This document shows positions 6,781 to 14,990 of a stretch of 16,204 nt of DNA, piece by piece. The position numbers and the translations under genes were made by a program. The notes beneath the pieces are model-generated. The model searched no databases. It was not told the DNA's origin and saw only the letters and a program-made list of their open reading frames with translations. The stretch's first letter is position 1. Every line of letters starts with the position of its first letter. The DNA is from Bacteroidales bacterium (lineage in GTDB: Bacteria; Bacteroidota; Bacteroidia; Bacteroidales; JAOZVK01). Location of the stretch: the NCBI GenBank assembly GCA_029938185.1, contig JAOZVK010000062.1, positions 1 through 16,204 of the forward strand. Reading direction: 5' to 3'.

Positions 6781-9700
6781 ATGGCAAAGAAAAAAACAAC
6801 AATATCAAATTATATAGAAGAAAATGCCTTTACGCATATTAACGAAAGAGGCGACACTATTTATAAAGTAAACAAAGGTGCTAAAATTAAATTAGTAAAT
6901 GATAGTGTATTTATAAGAATAAATGGCTCATCAGAAAATCTATATACTGTTAAAATTAAGAACTATCAAAACAGTAATATATCTACTTCATGCACATGTA
7001 AATATGACTGGGGAGGCATATGTAAGCACGAGGTTGCGGCATTGTTAATATTAGAAAAATACTTAAATGGAAATACACAGACTTCTGTTGATAGCAAAAA
7101 AAATAAAACTGAAAAAACTCCAATTTTAAGAAATTCAAACGAGCTATATTATATTGATGATTACAGAAATATAACCAATAAGCTTGTTTTTGAAAATACA
7201 AACTCAAAAGAATATAAAAATGAAGAAAAATATTATTACCAAGAAAAAATAAAATATATAAAAGAAAACAAAACAGAAATAACAAGCTCAAGTCATTGGG
7301 ATAAAAAAACTGTTGTGTTTATGATTATAGATGACAAGCTTGCTACAAAATGCAATTGTAAAGAAACTGTTTCTAAGTTATGTAGACATCAAGCCATGAT
7401 TTTATCTAAAATTTCAAAAACTAATAATCAGTTTTTTATATTTTTAAATTCCAAAGTTCAGATTAGATTTAAAAAGAAAATATTAAATAAATATGGCTTA
7501 AACGACATTAATAGTTTTGATGATTATTTTGAACTAAAAATAAGCTTTTCAAAATTTGGGTATATATTTAAAGATAAAGCAGCAGGCTTAATCGAACTTG
7601 ATAAAGATGAGGATTCTATATACATTAAATCGAAACTAACAAATGATAGTTTGTCTATTCTTCAGCCTAAAAGATTATTAGATAATTCAGGTTTTGAAGT
7701 TGGTTTTGTATTCCATATTGACGAAAATAAGAAAGAAAACAGTTTATATGAGATAGTTCCAATTTATGGAAAACAAAATAAAAATAAAACAAAACTGATA
7801 AATTCAATAAAACCTATAAGCGAAAAAAATAATAATCATAATATAAATTATGCCGATTCCAACAAAAAACTTATTAATCTGTGTAACGAATTATCACAAG
7901 AAACTTTAAGTAACTATTTTGAAGATATTGATTTAGATGATTCATTAAAAATTGAGGCTGATAAATATTTTTTTTTAAAACTAAAAGAAACAATTCCAAT
8001 TCTTGAAAATAACAAATACTTATACATATCAACAGAACAAATAAGAAAAACTGATTTATACCAGATTACTATATCATCGAAGCCTGTGAAATTATCATTT
8101 TTGTTATACGATTCCGATGATTTTGTACACTTAAAAGCATATATTGCAGATAGTGAAGGTGTGAGATATGCCATATCAAAAATTAAAGATATTTGTAGAT
8201 TGACTTTTTTTACAAATATTAAAGAAAAATATTATTTGAACGAATCATTAAAACAGTCAGAAGTTATAAACTATTTTTCGCAGTCTGGAGAGGTAAAAAT
8301 TGTAAAATCAAAACTTGACTTTTTGCTTAAAAATTATGTTTTTGAACTATCAAAAAATTACCCCATAGAAATAAAAATGCAGGATATAAAACATAATACA
8401 ATTAAATTAAATCCTCAGAAAAAACAATTATATATATCTGAATTAGATAACTTTGTTTTGTTTAAACCAGTAGTGGAATATGATAATAAACAGGAAGTTG
8501 AAATATTAAAAAAAGGTAATAATATAGAAAAAAAACAAAATATAATATACAGTTACAATAGAGATAATGAATTTGAAAATGAGTTTATTGAAGAAATAAA
8601 ATATCTACACCCCAAATTTGAACAACAATCTGAATCTGATTTTTATCATTTAGATATAGATGACTTAATGACTGATTTTTGGTTTTTTGATGCATATGAG
8701 AAATTAAACAAAAAAGATATTGATATTTATGGACTAAAAAATCTGAAAAATTTTAAATATTCGCCTCATAGAGCCAAAGTTGATATAAATATAAATTCGG
8801 GACAAGACTGGTTTGATATTGATTTAAAAGTAAAATTTGGAGATTTTGATATTTCGTTAAAAGATGTTAGAAAAGCAATTGTAAACAAAGAACGCTACAT
8901 TAAACTAAATGATGGTTCAATTGGTATTTTGCCAGAAGAGTGGACAAAAAAATTTGAAAGTTATTTTAGACATGGCGAAATGGATAAGGATAATCTAAAA
9001 ATTTCTAAACTTAAATTTGGCTTAATTGATGAGTTATTTGAAAATATTGATGATACCGAAATTATTAAAGAAATAGCTGAAAAACGAAATAGAATTAAAA
9101 ATTTTGATAAAATAAAAAATATTAGAAAACCCAGAGGTATTAATGCCAAATTAAGAGATTATCAAAAAACTGGTCTAAATTGGCTAAATTTTCTTGATGA
9201 ATTTAAATGGGGCGGGATTTTGGCTGATGATATGGGACTTGGCAAAACATTGCAAATACTAAGTTTTTTGAAACATATTAAACGTAAATCAAAAAGTGCA
9301 AACCTGATAATAGTACCCACAACACTTATATTCAACTGGGAAAATGAAATCAAAAAATTTGCACCAAGTTTTACTGTGCTATACTATCATGGAATAAGCA
9401 GAGACAAAGACCATAATAATTTCAAAAACTATGATATAGTAATAACAACCTATGGTTTGATAATCAATGATATTGAAATACTTAATAAATATCAATTTAA
9501 TTATATAATACTTGATGAATCGCAGGCTATAAAAAACCCTGTATCCAAAAGATTTAAAGCAGTTTCGTTGCTTAAAAGTAACAATAAGCTTGCAATGACA
9601 GGAACACCGATTGAAAATAACACATTTGACCTTTTTGCACAAATGAGTTTTTTGAATAAAGGTTTTTTAGGAACTCAAAATTCATTCAAAAAAAATTATT

Positions 9701-10536
9701 CTACACCAATAGACAAAGATAGAGATAAAGATAGAGCTATTGAATTGCAAAAACTAATTTCGCCATTTGTACTCAGGCGAACAAAAGAGCAGGTAGCAAA
9801 AGAGCTTCCACCCAAAACAGAAGATTTTATTTTCTGTACAATGGAAAAAGAACAACAACAAATTTATGATGCTTATAGAAACAAATATAGAGATTATTTA
9901 TTAAACAAATTTGAATCTGATGGTTTCAATAAATCAAAAATTCATGTTTTAGAAGGTTTGCTAAAATTGAGACAAATTTGCGATTCTCCTGCATTACTAT
10001 CTGACAACGAGAGCTATGGAGAGCAGTCAATTAAAATCAAGGAGCTTATAAGACACATTAACGAAAAAACATCTAATCATAAAATTCTTGTATTTTCGCA
10101 ATTTGTTAAAATGCTTGCTCTAATTAAAAATGAGCTTGTAGCTAATGATATAATTTTTGAATATCTTGATGGCAAAAGCACAAAAAAACAAAGAGAAAAC
10201 AGTGTAAATGAATTTCAAAAAAACGATAGTTGTCGGGTTTTTCTAATAAGTATAAAAGCAGGAGGACTTGGACTTAATTTAACAGCAGCCGATTATGTGT
10301 ATATTGTTGATCCATGGTGGAATCCAGCAGTCGAAAATCAAGCGATAGATAGATGTTACAGAATTGGACAAAACAAAAAAGTTATTGCATACAGAATGAT
10401 TTGCAAAAATACTATTGAAGAAAAAATAATGACTTATCAAGCAAAAAAACAACAAGTAGCATCAGATATTATTACAACAGAAGAAAGTTATGTCAAACAA
10501 CTTAAACAAAGCGATATTATTGATTTATTTGGTTAA
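6781..10536 (+). CDS. Snf2/Rad54-family DNA-dependent ATPase with two SWIM zinc fingers
   Basis: This 1251-aa protein has an N-terminal SWIM finger, C71-T-C73-x7-C81-K-H83. A second one with identical spacing follows at C191-N-C193-x7-C201-R-H203. The middle part (about 210-780) is lysine/asparagine-rich; a block near 640-730 (WFDIDLKVKFGDFDISL, then a run ending in LPEEW) resembles the bacterial SNF2-associated domain. The ATPase core is complete: LRDYQKTGLNWL (~791), Walker A ADDMGLGKT (~815-823), motif II DESQ (~912-915, more often DEAQ/DEAH), MTGTPIEN (~939-946), GGLGLNLTAAD (~1161) and motif VI QAIDRCYRIGQ (~1187-1197). Such enzymes translocate on duplex DNA and remodel protein-DNA complexes; bacterial members are linked to transcription recycling or repair. 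The gene is monocistronic by spacing. The repeat B-D copy begins 4 bp after its stop. recA lies downstream, but 510 bp of repeats argues against an operon. Confidence 0.92.
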   Translation: MAKKKTTISNYIEENAFTHINERGDTIYKVNKGAKIKLVNDSVFIRINGSSENLYTVKIKNYQNSNISTSCTCKYDWGGICKHEVAALLILEKYLNGNTQTSVDSKKNKTEKTPILRNSNELYYIDDYRNITNKLVFENTNSKEYKNEEKYYYQEKIKYIKENKTEITSSSHWDKKTVVFMIIDDKLATKCNCKETVSKLCRHQAMILSKISKTNNQFFIFLNSKVQIRFKKKILNKYGLNDINSFDDYFELKISFSKFGYIFKDKAAGLIELDKDEDSIYIKSKLTNDSLSILQPKRLLDNSGFEVGFVFHIDENKKENSLYEIVPIYGKQNKNKTKLINSIKPISEKNNNHNINYADSNKKLINLCNELSQETLSNYFEDIDLDDSLKIEADKYFFLKLKETIPILENNKYLYISTEQIRKTDLYQITISSKPVKLSFLLYDSDDFVHLKAYIADSEGVRYAISKIKDICRLTFFTNIKEKYYLNESLKQSEVINYFSQSGEVKIVKSKLDFLLKNYVFELSKNYPIEIKMQDIKHNTIKLNPQKKQLYISELDNFVLFKPVVEYDNKQEVEILKKGNNIEKKQNIIYSYNRDNEFENEFIEEIKYLHPKFEQQSESDFYHLDIDDLMTDFWFFDAYEKLNKKDIDIYGLKNLKNFKYSPHRAKVDININSGQDWFDIDLKVKFGDFDISLKDVRKAIVNKERYIKLNDGSIGILPEEWTKKFESYFRHGEMDKDNLKISKLKFGLIDELFENIDDTEIIKEIAEKRNRIKNFDKIKNIRKPRGINAKLRDYQKTGLNWLNFLDEFKWGGILADDMGLGKTLQILSFLKHIKRKSKSANLIIVPTTLIFNWENEIKKFAPSFTVLYYHGISRDKDHNNFKNYDIVITTYGLIINDIEILNKYQFNYIILDESQAIKNPVSKRFKAVSLLKSNNKLAMTGTPIENNTFDLFAQMSFLNKGFLGTQNSFKKNYSTPIDKDRDKDRAIELQKLISPFVLRRTKEQVAKELPPKTEDFIFCTMEKEQQQIYDAYRNKYRDYLLNKFESDGFNKSKIHVLEGLLKLRQICDSPALLSDNESYGEQSIKIKELIRHINEKTSNHKILVFSQFVKMLALIKNELVANDIIFEYLDGKSTKKQRENSVNEFQKNDSCRVFLISIKAGGLGLNLTAADYVYIVDPWWNPAVENQAIDRCYRIGQNKKVIAYRMICKNTIEEKIMTYQAKKQQVASDIITTEESYVKQLKQSDIIDLFG

Positions 10537-10540
10537 AAAT

Positions 10541-10749
10541 TAAGGTCTTCGACCTATTTAATAGTTGCTTACGCATTAGTATAAAGACAATTTTATCAAT
10601 AAGTTATGAATAGGTATACTTTAAATGGTACAATTATTCAATAATACAATGGTACAATACTTTGATTAATAATTGATAACAGTTTATTAATGTTAAAACT
10701 ATAACCGTTTAGAGTATAAATATCGAAAAACTTTTGTAACAGTACTTAA
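10541..10749 (+). repeat. Repeat B-D, copy split by a family C element
   Basis: Bases 10541-10613 match the first part of the 337-443 repeat, including the AGGTC-TTC-GACCT hairpin (10543-10555). Bases 10719-10749 match its last part (TCGAAAAACTTTTGTAACAG). The two halves are contiguous at 337-443 but here flank the complete family C element. This gives a filled-site versus empty-site comparison within one window. Confidence 0.75.
10615..10718 (+). mobile_element. Family C MITE-like element with TA target duplication, copy 2
   Basis: The ends TATACTTTAAATGGT (10615-10629) and ACCGTTTAGAGTATA (10704-10718) form an inverted repeat matching at 13 of 15 positions. Against the uninterrupted B-D copy (GAATAAGTAAATGTCG), the sequence here is GAATAGG-TA-[element]-TA-AATATCG, which implies duplication of a TA. 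The element is then about 100 bp (10617-10716) and non-coding. TA duplication with short inverted repeats is typical of MITEs mobilised by IS630/Tc1-mariner transposases; that family link is inference. Confidence 0.72.
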
Positions 10750-10772
10750 TTCTACTTTACGAAGTTAAAATA

Positions 10773-11003
10773 AGCTCTGAAAGAGCGAAATACAATAGCC
10801 CAGTGTGGTCTTATAAAAATACGAGCAAAACAGCTTATTTAAGTTTTTTATTAGTTCCTAAAATGTTTTTTTATTTCGTTAGTAGATTTTTTTCGCCCTG
10901 AAAAGGGCATAAGCAATACAATAAAAAAAAAAGAATAAAATTGAAACTAACAATATTGTTGTAATTTATTAGTTTTTATAAGCCCAGTCTAAAGCCCTTA
11001 ATA
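10773..11003 (+). repeat. Family F composite repeat upstream of recA
   Basis: It opens with the stem-loop GCTC-TGAAA-GAGC followed by GAAAT and ATAGCCCAG. It runs through CTTATAAAAATACGAGCAAA and AGCTTATTTAAG, then CGCCCTGAAAAGGGC and AAGCAATA (to about 10922). It finishes with TTTTTATAAGCCCAG and AAAGCCC (to 11003). An inverted, shorter copy is at 14888-14990. The 'CTGAAAG..GCGAAA...TAGCCCAG' pattern is one I know from many Bacteroidota intergenic regions. Together with B-D and C it fills nearly all of the 510 bp between the Snf2 gene and recA, leaving only about 43 bp of apparently unique DNA directly before recA. Confidence 0.6.
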
Positions 11004-11046
11004 AATTAGTGGATAAATAATTATATAATAATAAACCGTAAAAAAA

Positions 11047-12063
11047 ATGGCAAAGAAAGAAAAAGTAGAAAATCAAGTTTCAGAAAAATTAGAATCATTA
11101 AAAAATACAATAGCTATTATTGATAAAAATTTTGGCAAAGGAACAATAATGCGATTAGGTGCAAAAACTCATTATAATATACCATCAATAAAATCAGGCT
11201 CGATAGCTATTAATGAGGCGTTAGGAGTAGGTGGATACCCGAGAGGAAGAGTAGTTGAAATATATGGTCCAGAATCGTCGGGAAAAACAACTTTGGCAAT
11301 ACATGCAATAGCCGAAGCTCAAAAAGCAGGTGGTATTGCTGCTTTTATTGATGCAGAACATGCTTTTGATAGATTTTATGCCGCAAATCTTGGTGTTGAT
11401 ACCGAAAATCTTTTAATCTCGCAACCCGACAATGGTGAGCAAGCATTGGAAATTACTGACCAACTTGTTAGGTCAGGTGCTGTTGATATTATTGTAATTG
11501 ACTCGGTAGCTGCACTAACACCAAAAGCCGAAATTGAAGGAGATATGGGCGACTCAAGAATGGGACTTCAAGCAAGGCTAATGTCACAGGCATTAAGAAA
11601 ATTAACAGCATATATCAGCAAAACAAATACATGTGTTATTTTTATAAACCAATTGCGTGAAAAAATTGGAGTAATGTTTGGAAATCCTGAAACTACAACA
11701 GGCGGAAATGCTTTAAAATATTATTCATCAATTAGAGTTGATGTAAGGCGCATAGGTCAAATAAAAGATAGCGAAGAAATTAGAGGTAACAGAACAAGAG
11801 TTAAAATTGTGAAAAATAAAGTGTCACCACCTTTTAGAAAAGCCGAGTTTGATATTATGTACGGTGAAGGTATTTCAAAATCAGGCGAAATTCTTGATTT
11901 AGGTGTCGATAATGATGTAATTAAAAAAAGTGGTTCATGGTTTAGTTATGGCGAAACCAAATTAGGTCAGGGTAGAGAAACTGTTAAAAAACTTATTTTG
12001 GATAACCCTGAATTAATGGAAGAGTTAGAAACTAAAATTGTTAATAAATTGCAAAAGAAATAG
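11047..12063 (+). CDS. recA: Recombinase RecA
   Basis: This 338-aa protein is a complete RecA, the ATP-dependent strand-exchange protein for homologous recombination and recombinational repair. It has the N-terminal oligomerisation helix region, the start of the core with FGKGTIMRLG (29-38), Walker A GPESSGKTT (74-82), IDAEHAFD (101-108), Walker B VDIIVIDSVAAL (146-157), loop L2 and its surroundings (NQLREKIG 201-208, ETTTGGNALK 215-224) and a C-terminal domain ending in a short basic tail. Length is normal, with no intein or frameshift. The start MAKKEKVENQ is the only sensible one, with an A-rich stretch but no Shine-Dalgarno just before it, as usual in the phylum. I see no LexA-type operator or clear Bacteroidota promoter; the upstream region is mostly repeats. 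It converges on porZ. Confidence 0.98.
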   Translation: MAKKEKVENQVSEKLESLKNTIAIIDKNFGKGTIMRLGAKTHYNIPSIKSGSIAINEALGVGGYPRGRVVEIYGPESSGKTTLAIHAIAEAQKAGGIAAFIDAEHAFDRFYAANLGVDTENLLISQPDNGEQALEITDQLVRSGAVDIIVIDSVAALTPKAEIEGDMGDSRMGLQARLMSQALRKLTAYISKTNTCVIFINQLREKIGVMFGNPETTTGGNALKYYSSIRVDVRRIGQIKDSEEIRGNRTRVKIVKNKVSPPFRKAEFDIMYGEGISKSGEILDLGVDNDVIKKSGSWFSYGETKLGQGRETVKKLILDNPELMEELETKIVNKLQKK

Positions 12064-12297
12064 GCTTTTCTATACTTCTTATGTTACTTATGCATAAATA
12101 AACTCATTTTTTTTAACAACTACACTCATCTTAGTTTGGATATTTACAATATCGTGCCATGATTATCATGGTACGATAACGAGATTGCAATTACATGGTT
12201 AGTGAATATTTGTTATGGTTTTGAGGGAGCTGCGATTTAACAAAGTTTACAACTTAATAAAAATAGCTCAAAATGTCCTCCTATTAACCTTAATTTA
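12064..12297. other. recA-porZ convergent spacer before the A2 element
   Basis: These 234 bp plus the A2 element make up the 352-bp gap between convergent recA and porZ. It holds the hairpin at 12151-12177 and a GTTACTTATGCATAAATAA string near 12083 related to the GCTTACGCATAAGTA part of repeat B-D. No ORF is visible. Confidence 0.6.
12151..12177. terminator. Hairpin downstream of recA (possible terminator or repeat)
   Basis: ATCGTGCCATGAT and ATCATGGTACGAT pair at 12 of 13 positions around a single T, giving a tight 27-bp palindrome 88 bp after the recA stop. No T tract follows on either strand, so intrinsic termination is doubtful. The core GATTATCAT is shared with the hairpin at 2925-2944 in the large palindrome, suggesting a common repeat origin. 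Confidence 0.4.
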
Positions 12298-12423
12298 GGC
12301 TACCCGTCAGAACTTGGACAGTCTTGTTTATCAGGTATTTTTTGTAACAGGATAAAAATCAATCCTGTTAATCCTGTCAAAAAATAAAATAATGTCCAAT
12401 ACTATACGTGTAGCCTTAATTTA
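12290..12423 (+). mobile_element. Family A MITE-like insertion A2 (12298-12415) with 8-bp target duplication
   Basis: The element is 12298-12415 (118 bp). It starts GGCTACCCGTCAGAA, followed by CTTGGAC, and ends GTCCAATACTATACGTGTAGCC-type inverted sequence (only GGCTAC...TTGGAC is well conserved between ends). An exact 8-bp direct repeat, TTAATTTA, flanks it at 12290-12297 and 12416-12423. The core contains AATCCTGTTAATCCTGTCAA, a short repeat I recognise from many Bacteroidota genomes. The right-hand target copy contains the TAA stop codon of porZ (12416-12418), so the insertion landed exactly at the gene end without disrupting it. It is an inverted relative of A3. Confidence 0.88.
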
Positions 12424-14722
12424 TAAATAAAAGTTTAGTGATAATTTTTTTTGTACCATCATCATTTGTACAAAAAACCAGATAAACACCTGTTTTTACA
12501 CGACTATTATTAAAATTTTTTCCGTTCCAAATAGCTTTTCCACCAAATGATTTTGTTTCATAAACCAGATTACCACTTATATCTGTTATTTTAACATTCA
12601 CATTATTAGCTAGTCCAGTAACAGCAATTAAACCATTATATGTTTCTCTAACAGGGTTTGGATACACATATACATCTTTAAAACCATTGTTGCTTTTGGT
12701 TGCAGTACTTTTATACGAAATTAATCCTTCGGAAGTAGCAAAATATACTTCAGCAGTTTTATGGTTAATTTCAATATCTAAAATATTATTTGAAAACAAA
12801 GGACTATTTGATTGATTGAAGTTTAAAATCTGTTCTGTACAATCAGCTGATAGCAAAAAAACTCCTGCATTTTCAGTACCTACCCATTTTCTGTTTGCAC
12901 CATCAATTGCTAATGTACTAATAGATTCCCCCTCTAATAAATATTGAATAGTTGTGTCATTATCAAAAGATTCTACTATAATTCTACTTGCATAAAAATT
13001 GTTATCTTCAAAAGCATTTTGTGGATTATAATACACCATGAGTCCTTTATCGGTTCCAATCCACATGTATGCATCATTATCTTCAATAATAGTATTTACA
13101 GTATTTGTAATAAATTGTCCGTTTTCGTCATAAATATTTGTCTTTTTAGATAAATCATCATCCGAGTCTTCAATTGTTCCATTGGTATCGAATATAAATA
13201 TTCCACCGCCAACTGCTAATTGAACCCAAAACTGACTACTTGATGTCTCTGTAATTTTTCCTATTTTCTCAATATTTCTTATAATAGGATACTCCATTTT
13301 ATACCATTTATCATCTTTGGTTTTAACACATATTGGATTTCTTACACCTGAGTTAGTAATCCATAAATTACCATCAAAACCAAATGTTAAACTCTGTGTT
13401 TTGACATAGCTTGTAGTACCAGCAGTAACATCTAAAATACTATTGCTATTATTATATTGTTTTATAAAACTATTGTTATTAAATTCGATAAGTCCTCCTC
13501 CGAGCGATACTCCATAAACTTTATTAGAGTTTGTCGGGTCAATAGATATTTCAATCATATCTCTAGCACTTGAATTCCACAGGACAGTCGAATTCCATTT
13601 GTTTTCAGAAAACTTGTATAACTCAATATGTTTCCACACATTAGCACCAACAATTGTTTTAGCACCTCCCGAAATATATACCTTATTATCTGCTATTTCG
13701 ATATCTGAAACATCAGCATTAAAAGGTCCGTTTGGTAAAATAAAACTATAGCTATCATGTTCGTTAATAAGCATACCGTTGCCATTGTCTGCAATCAATA
13801 AATTACCTTTTTTGCTATATGTTGCATAAGTTGGTGATGCATTTACATCATTATATTTTTCAATAGTTTTTTCTAAAATTAAATCTTTATTATATATTAA
13901 TAATTTACTACTTGATGCTATTATTAGTTTATCATTACTTATATTTAATGAGTTTACTTGTGTAATTGAATTATCAAACTCTGTCCAATTTGCTTTTTTT
14001 ATATATAATTTTCCATTATCATTTTCATTATCATAATAAAAAGCAATTAGATTATTATTAAAAAAAACAATATTTTTAAATGTTGAATTACTGTTAGGAA
14101 TATCAGTTATTAATTTCCAATTATTAAAATCGGCAAGATTGTTAGCATTTTTATCAGCTTCATAAATTCCATTTTCGCTTGCTGCATAGAATTTGTTTTC
14201 ATCTAAACTTATTTCAAAAATCTCTATTTGTTTTCCCAAATTACCAATAAAATAAGTATCAGAAATTTCTTTTTTTTCAATATCTAACACCACTATACCA
14301 AAGCCACATGATAAGTATGCAAATTTATCAAGAATAAATATATTATTTATATTTTTTTTTCCATATAATTGCTTACGTTTAATATCATTAATATTATAAA
14401 TTTGTTTTTTAGATATCAAGTCAATATTACCATTTTTGTATGCAACTATTACTGTTTCGTTTTTATTATACACAGCTATTGATGAGACTCCTATATCTGA
14501 AAGTCCATTAACTTTGGATAGTTTTTCTATACTATTATCTAACTTGTTATAAGTAAAAATGGCATGTAGAGTAGAGCAATATATCTTTTTACTGGTTTCA
14601 ATAATTTTACTAACATTGGAATATGGTAGATGATCTTTCCATTGCCCAATAGCAGTTTGGGATTTAATAGAAATTAGTGGTATCGAAAAAAATAATATAA
14701 TAAAAATAGTAATCTTAGTCAT
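12416..14722 (-). CDS. porZ: PorZ-like type IX secretion protein
   Basis: This 768-aa protein has a signal peptide (MTKITIFIILFFSIPLISIKSQ). After it comes the sequence IGQWKDHLPYSNVSKI, typical of the PorZ N-terminus. The body is beta-propeller-like with 'two-component regulator propeller' repeats such as MWIGTDKGLMVY and KWVGTENAGVFLL. A C-terminal domain of about 85 residues begins at VYVYPNPVRE (~683) and ends ITKLLFIN, like type A sorting domains. In Porphyromonas gingivalis, PorZ (776 aa, two propellers plus a C-terminal domain) sits on the surface in the T9SS attachment complex and delivers A-LPS to the sortase; function here is by analogy. It follows rdgB on the same strand with a 268-bp gap filled by repeats F2 and A3. 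Both its start and stop codons lie inside target duplications of family A elements. A generic propeller surface protein is the alternative. Confidence 0.8.
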   Translation of the reverse strand: MTKITIFIILFFSIPLISIKSQTAIGQWKDHLPYSNVSKIIETSKKIYCSTLHAIFTYNKLDNSIEKLSKVNGLSDIGVSSIAVYNKNETVIVAYKNGNIDLISKKQIYNINDIKRKQLYGKKNINNIFILDKFAYLSCGFGIVVLDIEKKEISDTYFIGNLGKQIEIFEISLDENKFYAASENGIYEADKNANNLADFNNWKLITDIPNSNSTFKNIVFFNNNLIAFYYDNENDNGKLYIKKANWTEFDNSITQVNSLNISNDKLIIASSSKLLIYNKDLILEKTIEKYNDVNASPTYATYSKKGNLLIADNGNGMLINEHDSYSFILPNGPFNADVSDIEIADNKVYISGGAKTIVGANVWKHIELYKFSENKWNSTVLWNSSARDMIEISIDPTNSNKVYGVSLGGGLIEFNNNSFIKQYNNSNSILDVTAGTTSYVKTQSLTFGFDGNLWITNSGVRNPICVKTKDDKWYKMEYPIIRNIEKIGKITETSSSQFWVQLAVGGGIFIFDTNGTIEDSDDDLSKKTNIYDENGQFITNTVNTIIEDNDAYMWIGTDKGLMVYYNPQNAFEDNNFYASRIIVESFDNDTTIQYLLEGESISTLAIDGANRKWVGTENAGVFLLSADCTEQILNFNQSNSPLFSNNILDIEINHKTAEVYFATSEGLISYKSTATKSNNGFKDVYVYPNPVRETYNGLIAVTGLANNVNVKITDISGNLVYETKSFGGKAIWNGKNFNNSRVKTGVYLVFCTNDDGTKKIITKLLFIN

Positions 14723-14857
14723 TTTGGCTACACGTTAGTATTGGAAATTATTTTATTTTTTTGACAGTATTTACAGGATTAACATGATTGATTTTATTCT
14801 GTTATGAAACACTTGATAAACAACACTGTCCAACCTTACGTGGGTAGCCGTCATTTT
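14718..14857 (-). mobile_element. Family A MITE-like insertion A3 (14726-14849) with 8-bp target duplication
   Basis: The element is 14726-14849 (124 bp), in the opposite orientation to A2. Read on the minus strand it starts GGCTACCC, has GTTGGACAGTGTTGTTTATC and ends TCCAATACTAACGTGTAGCC. The flanking 8-bp direct repeat GTCATTTT (14718-14725 and 14850-14857) is exact. On the minus strand that target is AAAATGAC, which includes the ATG of porZ. The insertion therefore duplicated the start codon, leaving one ATG at 14852-14854 upstream of the element and the functional one at 14720-14722. porZ is now separated by 124 bp from its original leader. Confidence 0.88.
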
Positions 14858-14887
14858 TTCATTCTACTGTTTTTTGTAATGTTTACT

Positions 14888-14990
14888 TTTTGAATTAAGG
14901 TCTTTGATTTATCAATATTGCTTTTGCCCTTTCAAAAAAACTTAAATAAGCTATTTTTGCTCGTATTTTTATAAGCCAATGCAGAAGTCC
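14888..14990 (-). repeat. Family F repeat, inverted copy between rdgB and porZ
   Basis: On the minus strand it contains CTTATAAAAATACGAGCAAA, AGCTTATTTAAGTTTTTTT and GAAAGGGCAAAAGCAATA, matching parts of 10773-10922 in order. It lacks the ~50-bp internal piece present there. It starts directly at the TAG stop codon of rdgB. Its plus-strand end TTTTTATAAGCC also matches 10976-10986. Confidence 0.65.

Noticed and set aside
6983..7291. Minus-strand ORF inside the Snf2 gene, and similar antisense ORFs in other genes
   Set aside because: They lie fully within strongly supported genes, are rich in F/L/I/Y/S from reverse reading of AT-rich codons, and show no family motifs.
6781..12063. Snf2-recA as a DNA-repair operon
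   Set aside because: The genes are codirectional, but 510 bp of several independent repeats lies between them, and no shared regulatory site is visible.
12298..14849. A2-porZ-A3 as a composite transposon carrying porZ
   Set aside because: Each element has its own private 8-bp duplication (TTAATTTA versus GTCATTTT), and the outer flanks do not match each other. This indicates two separate insertions into a resident gene, and rdgB is a natural operon partner of porZ.
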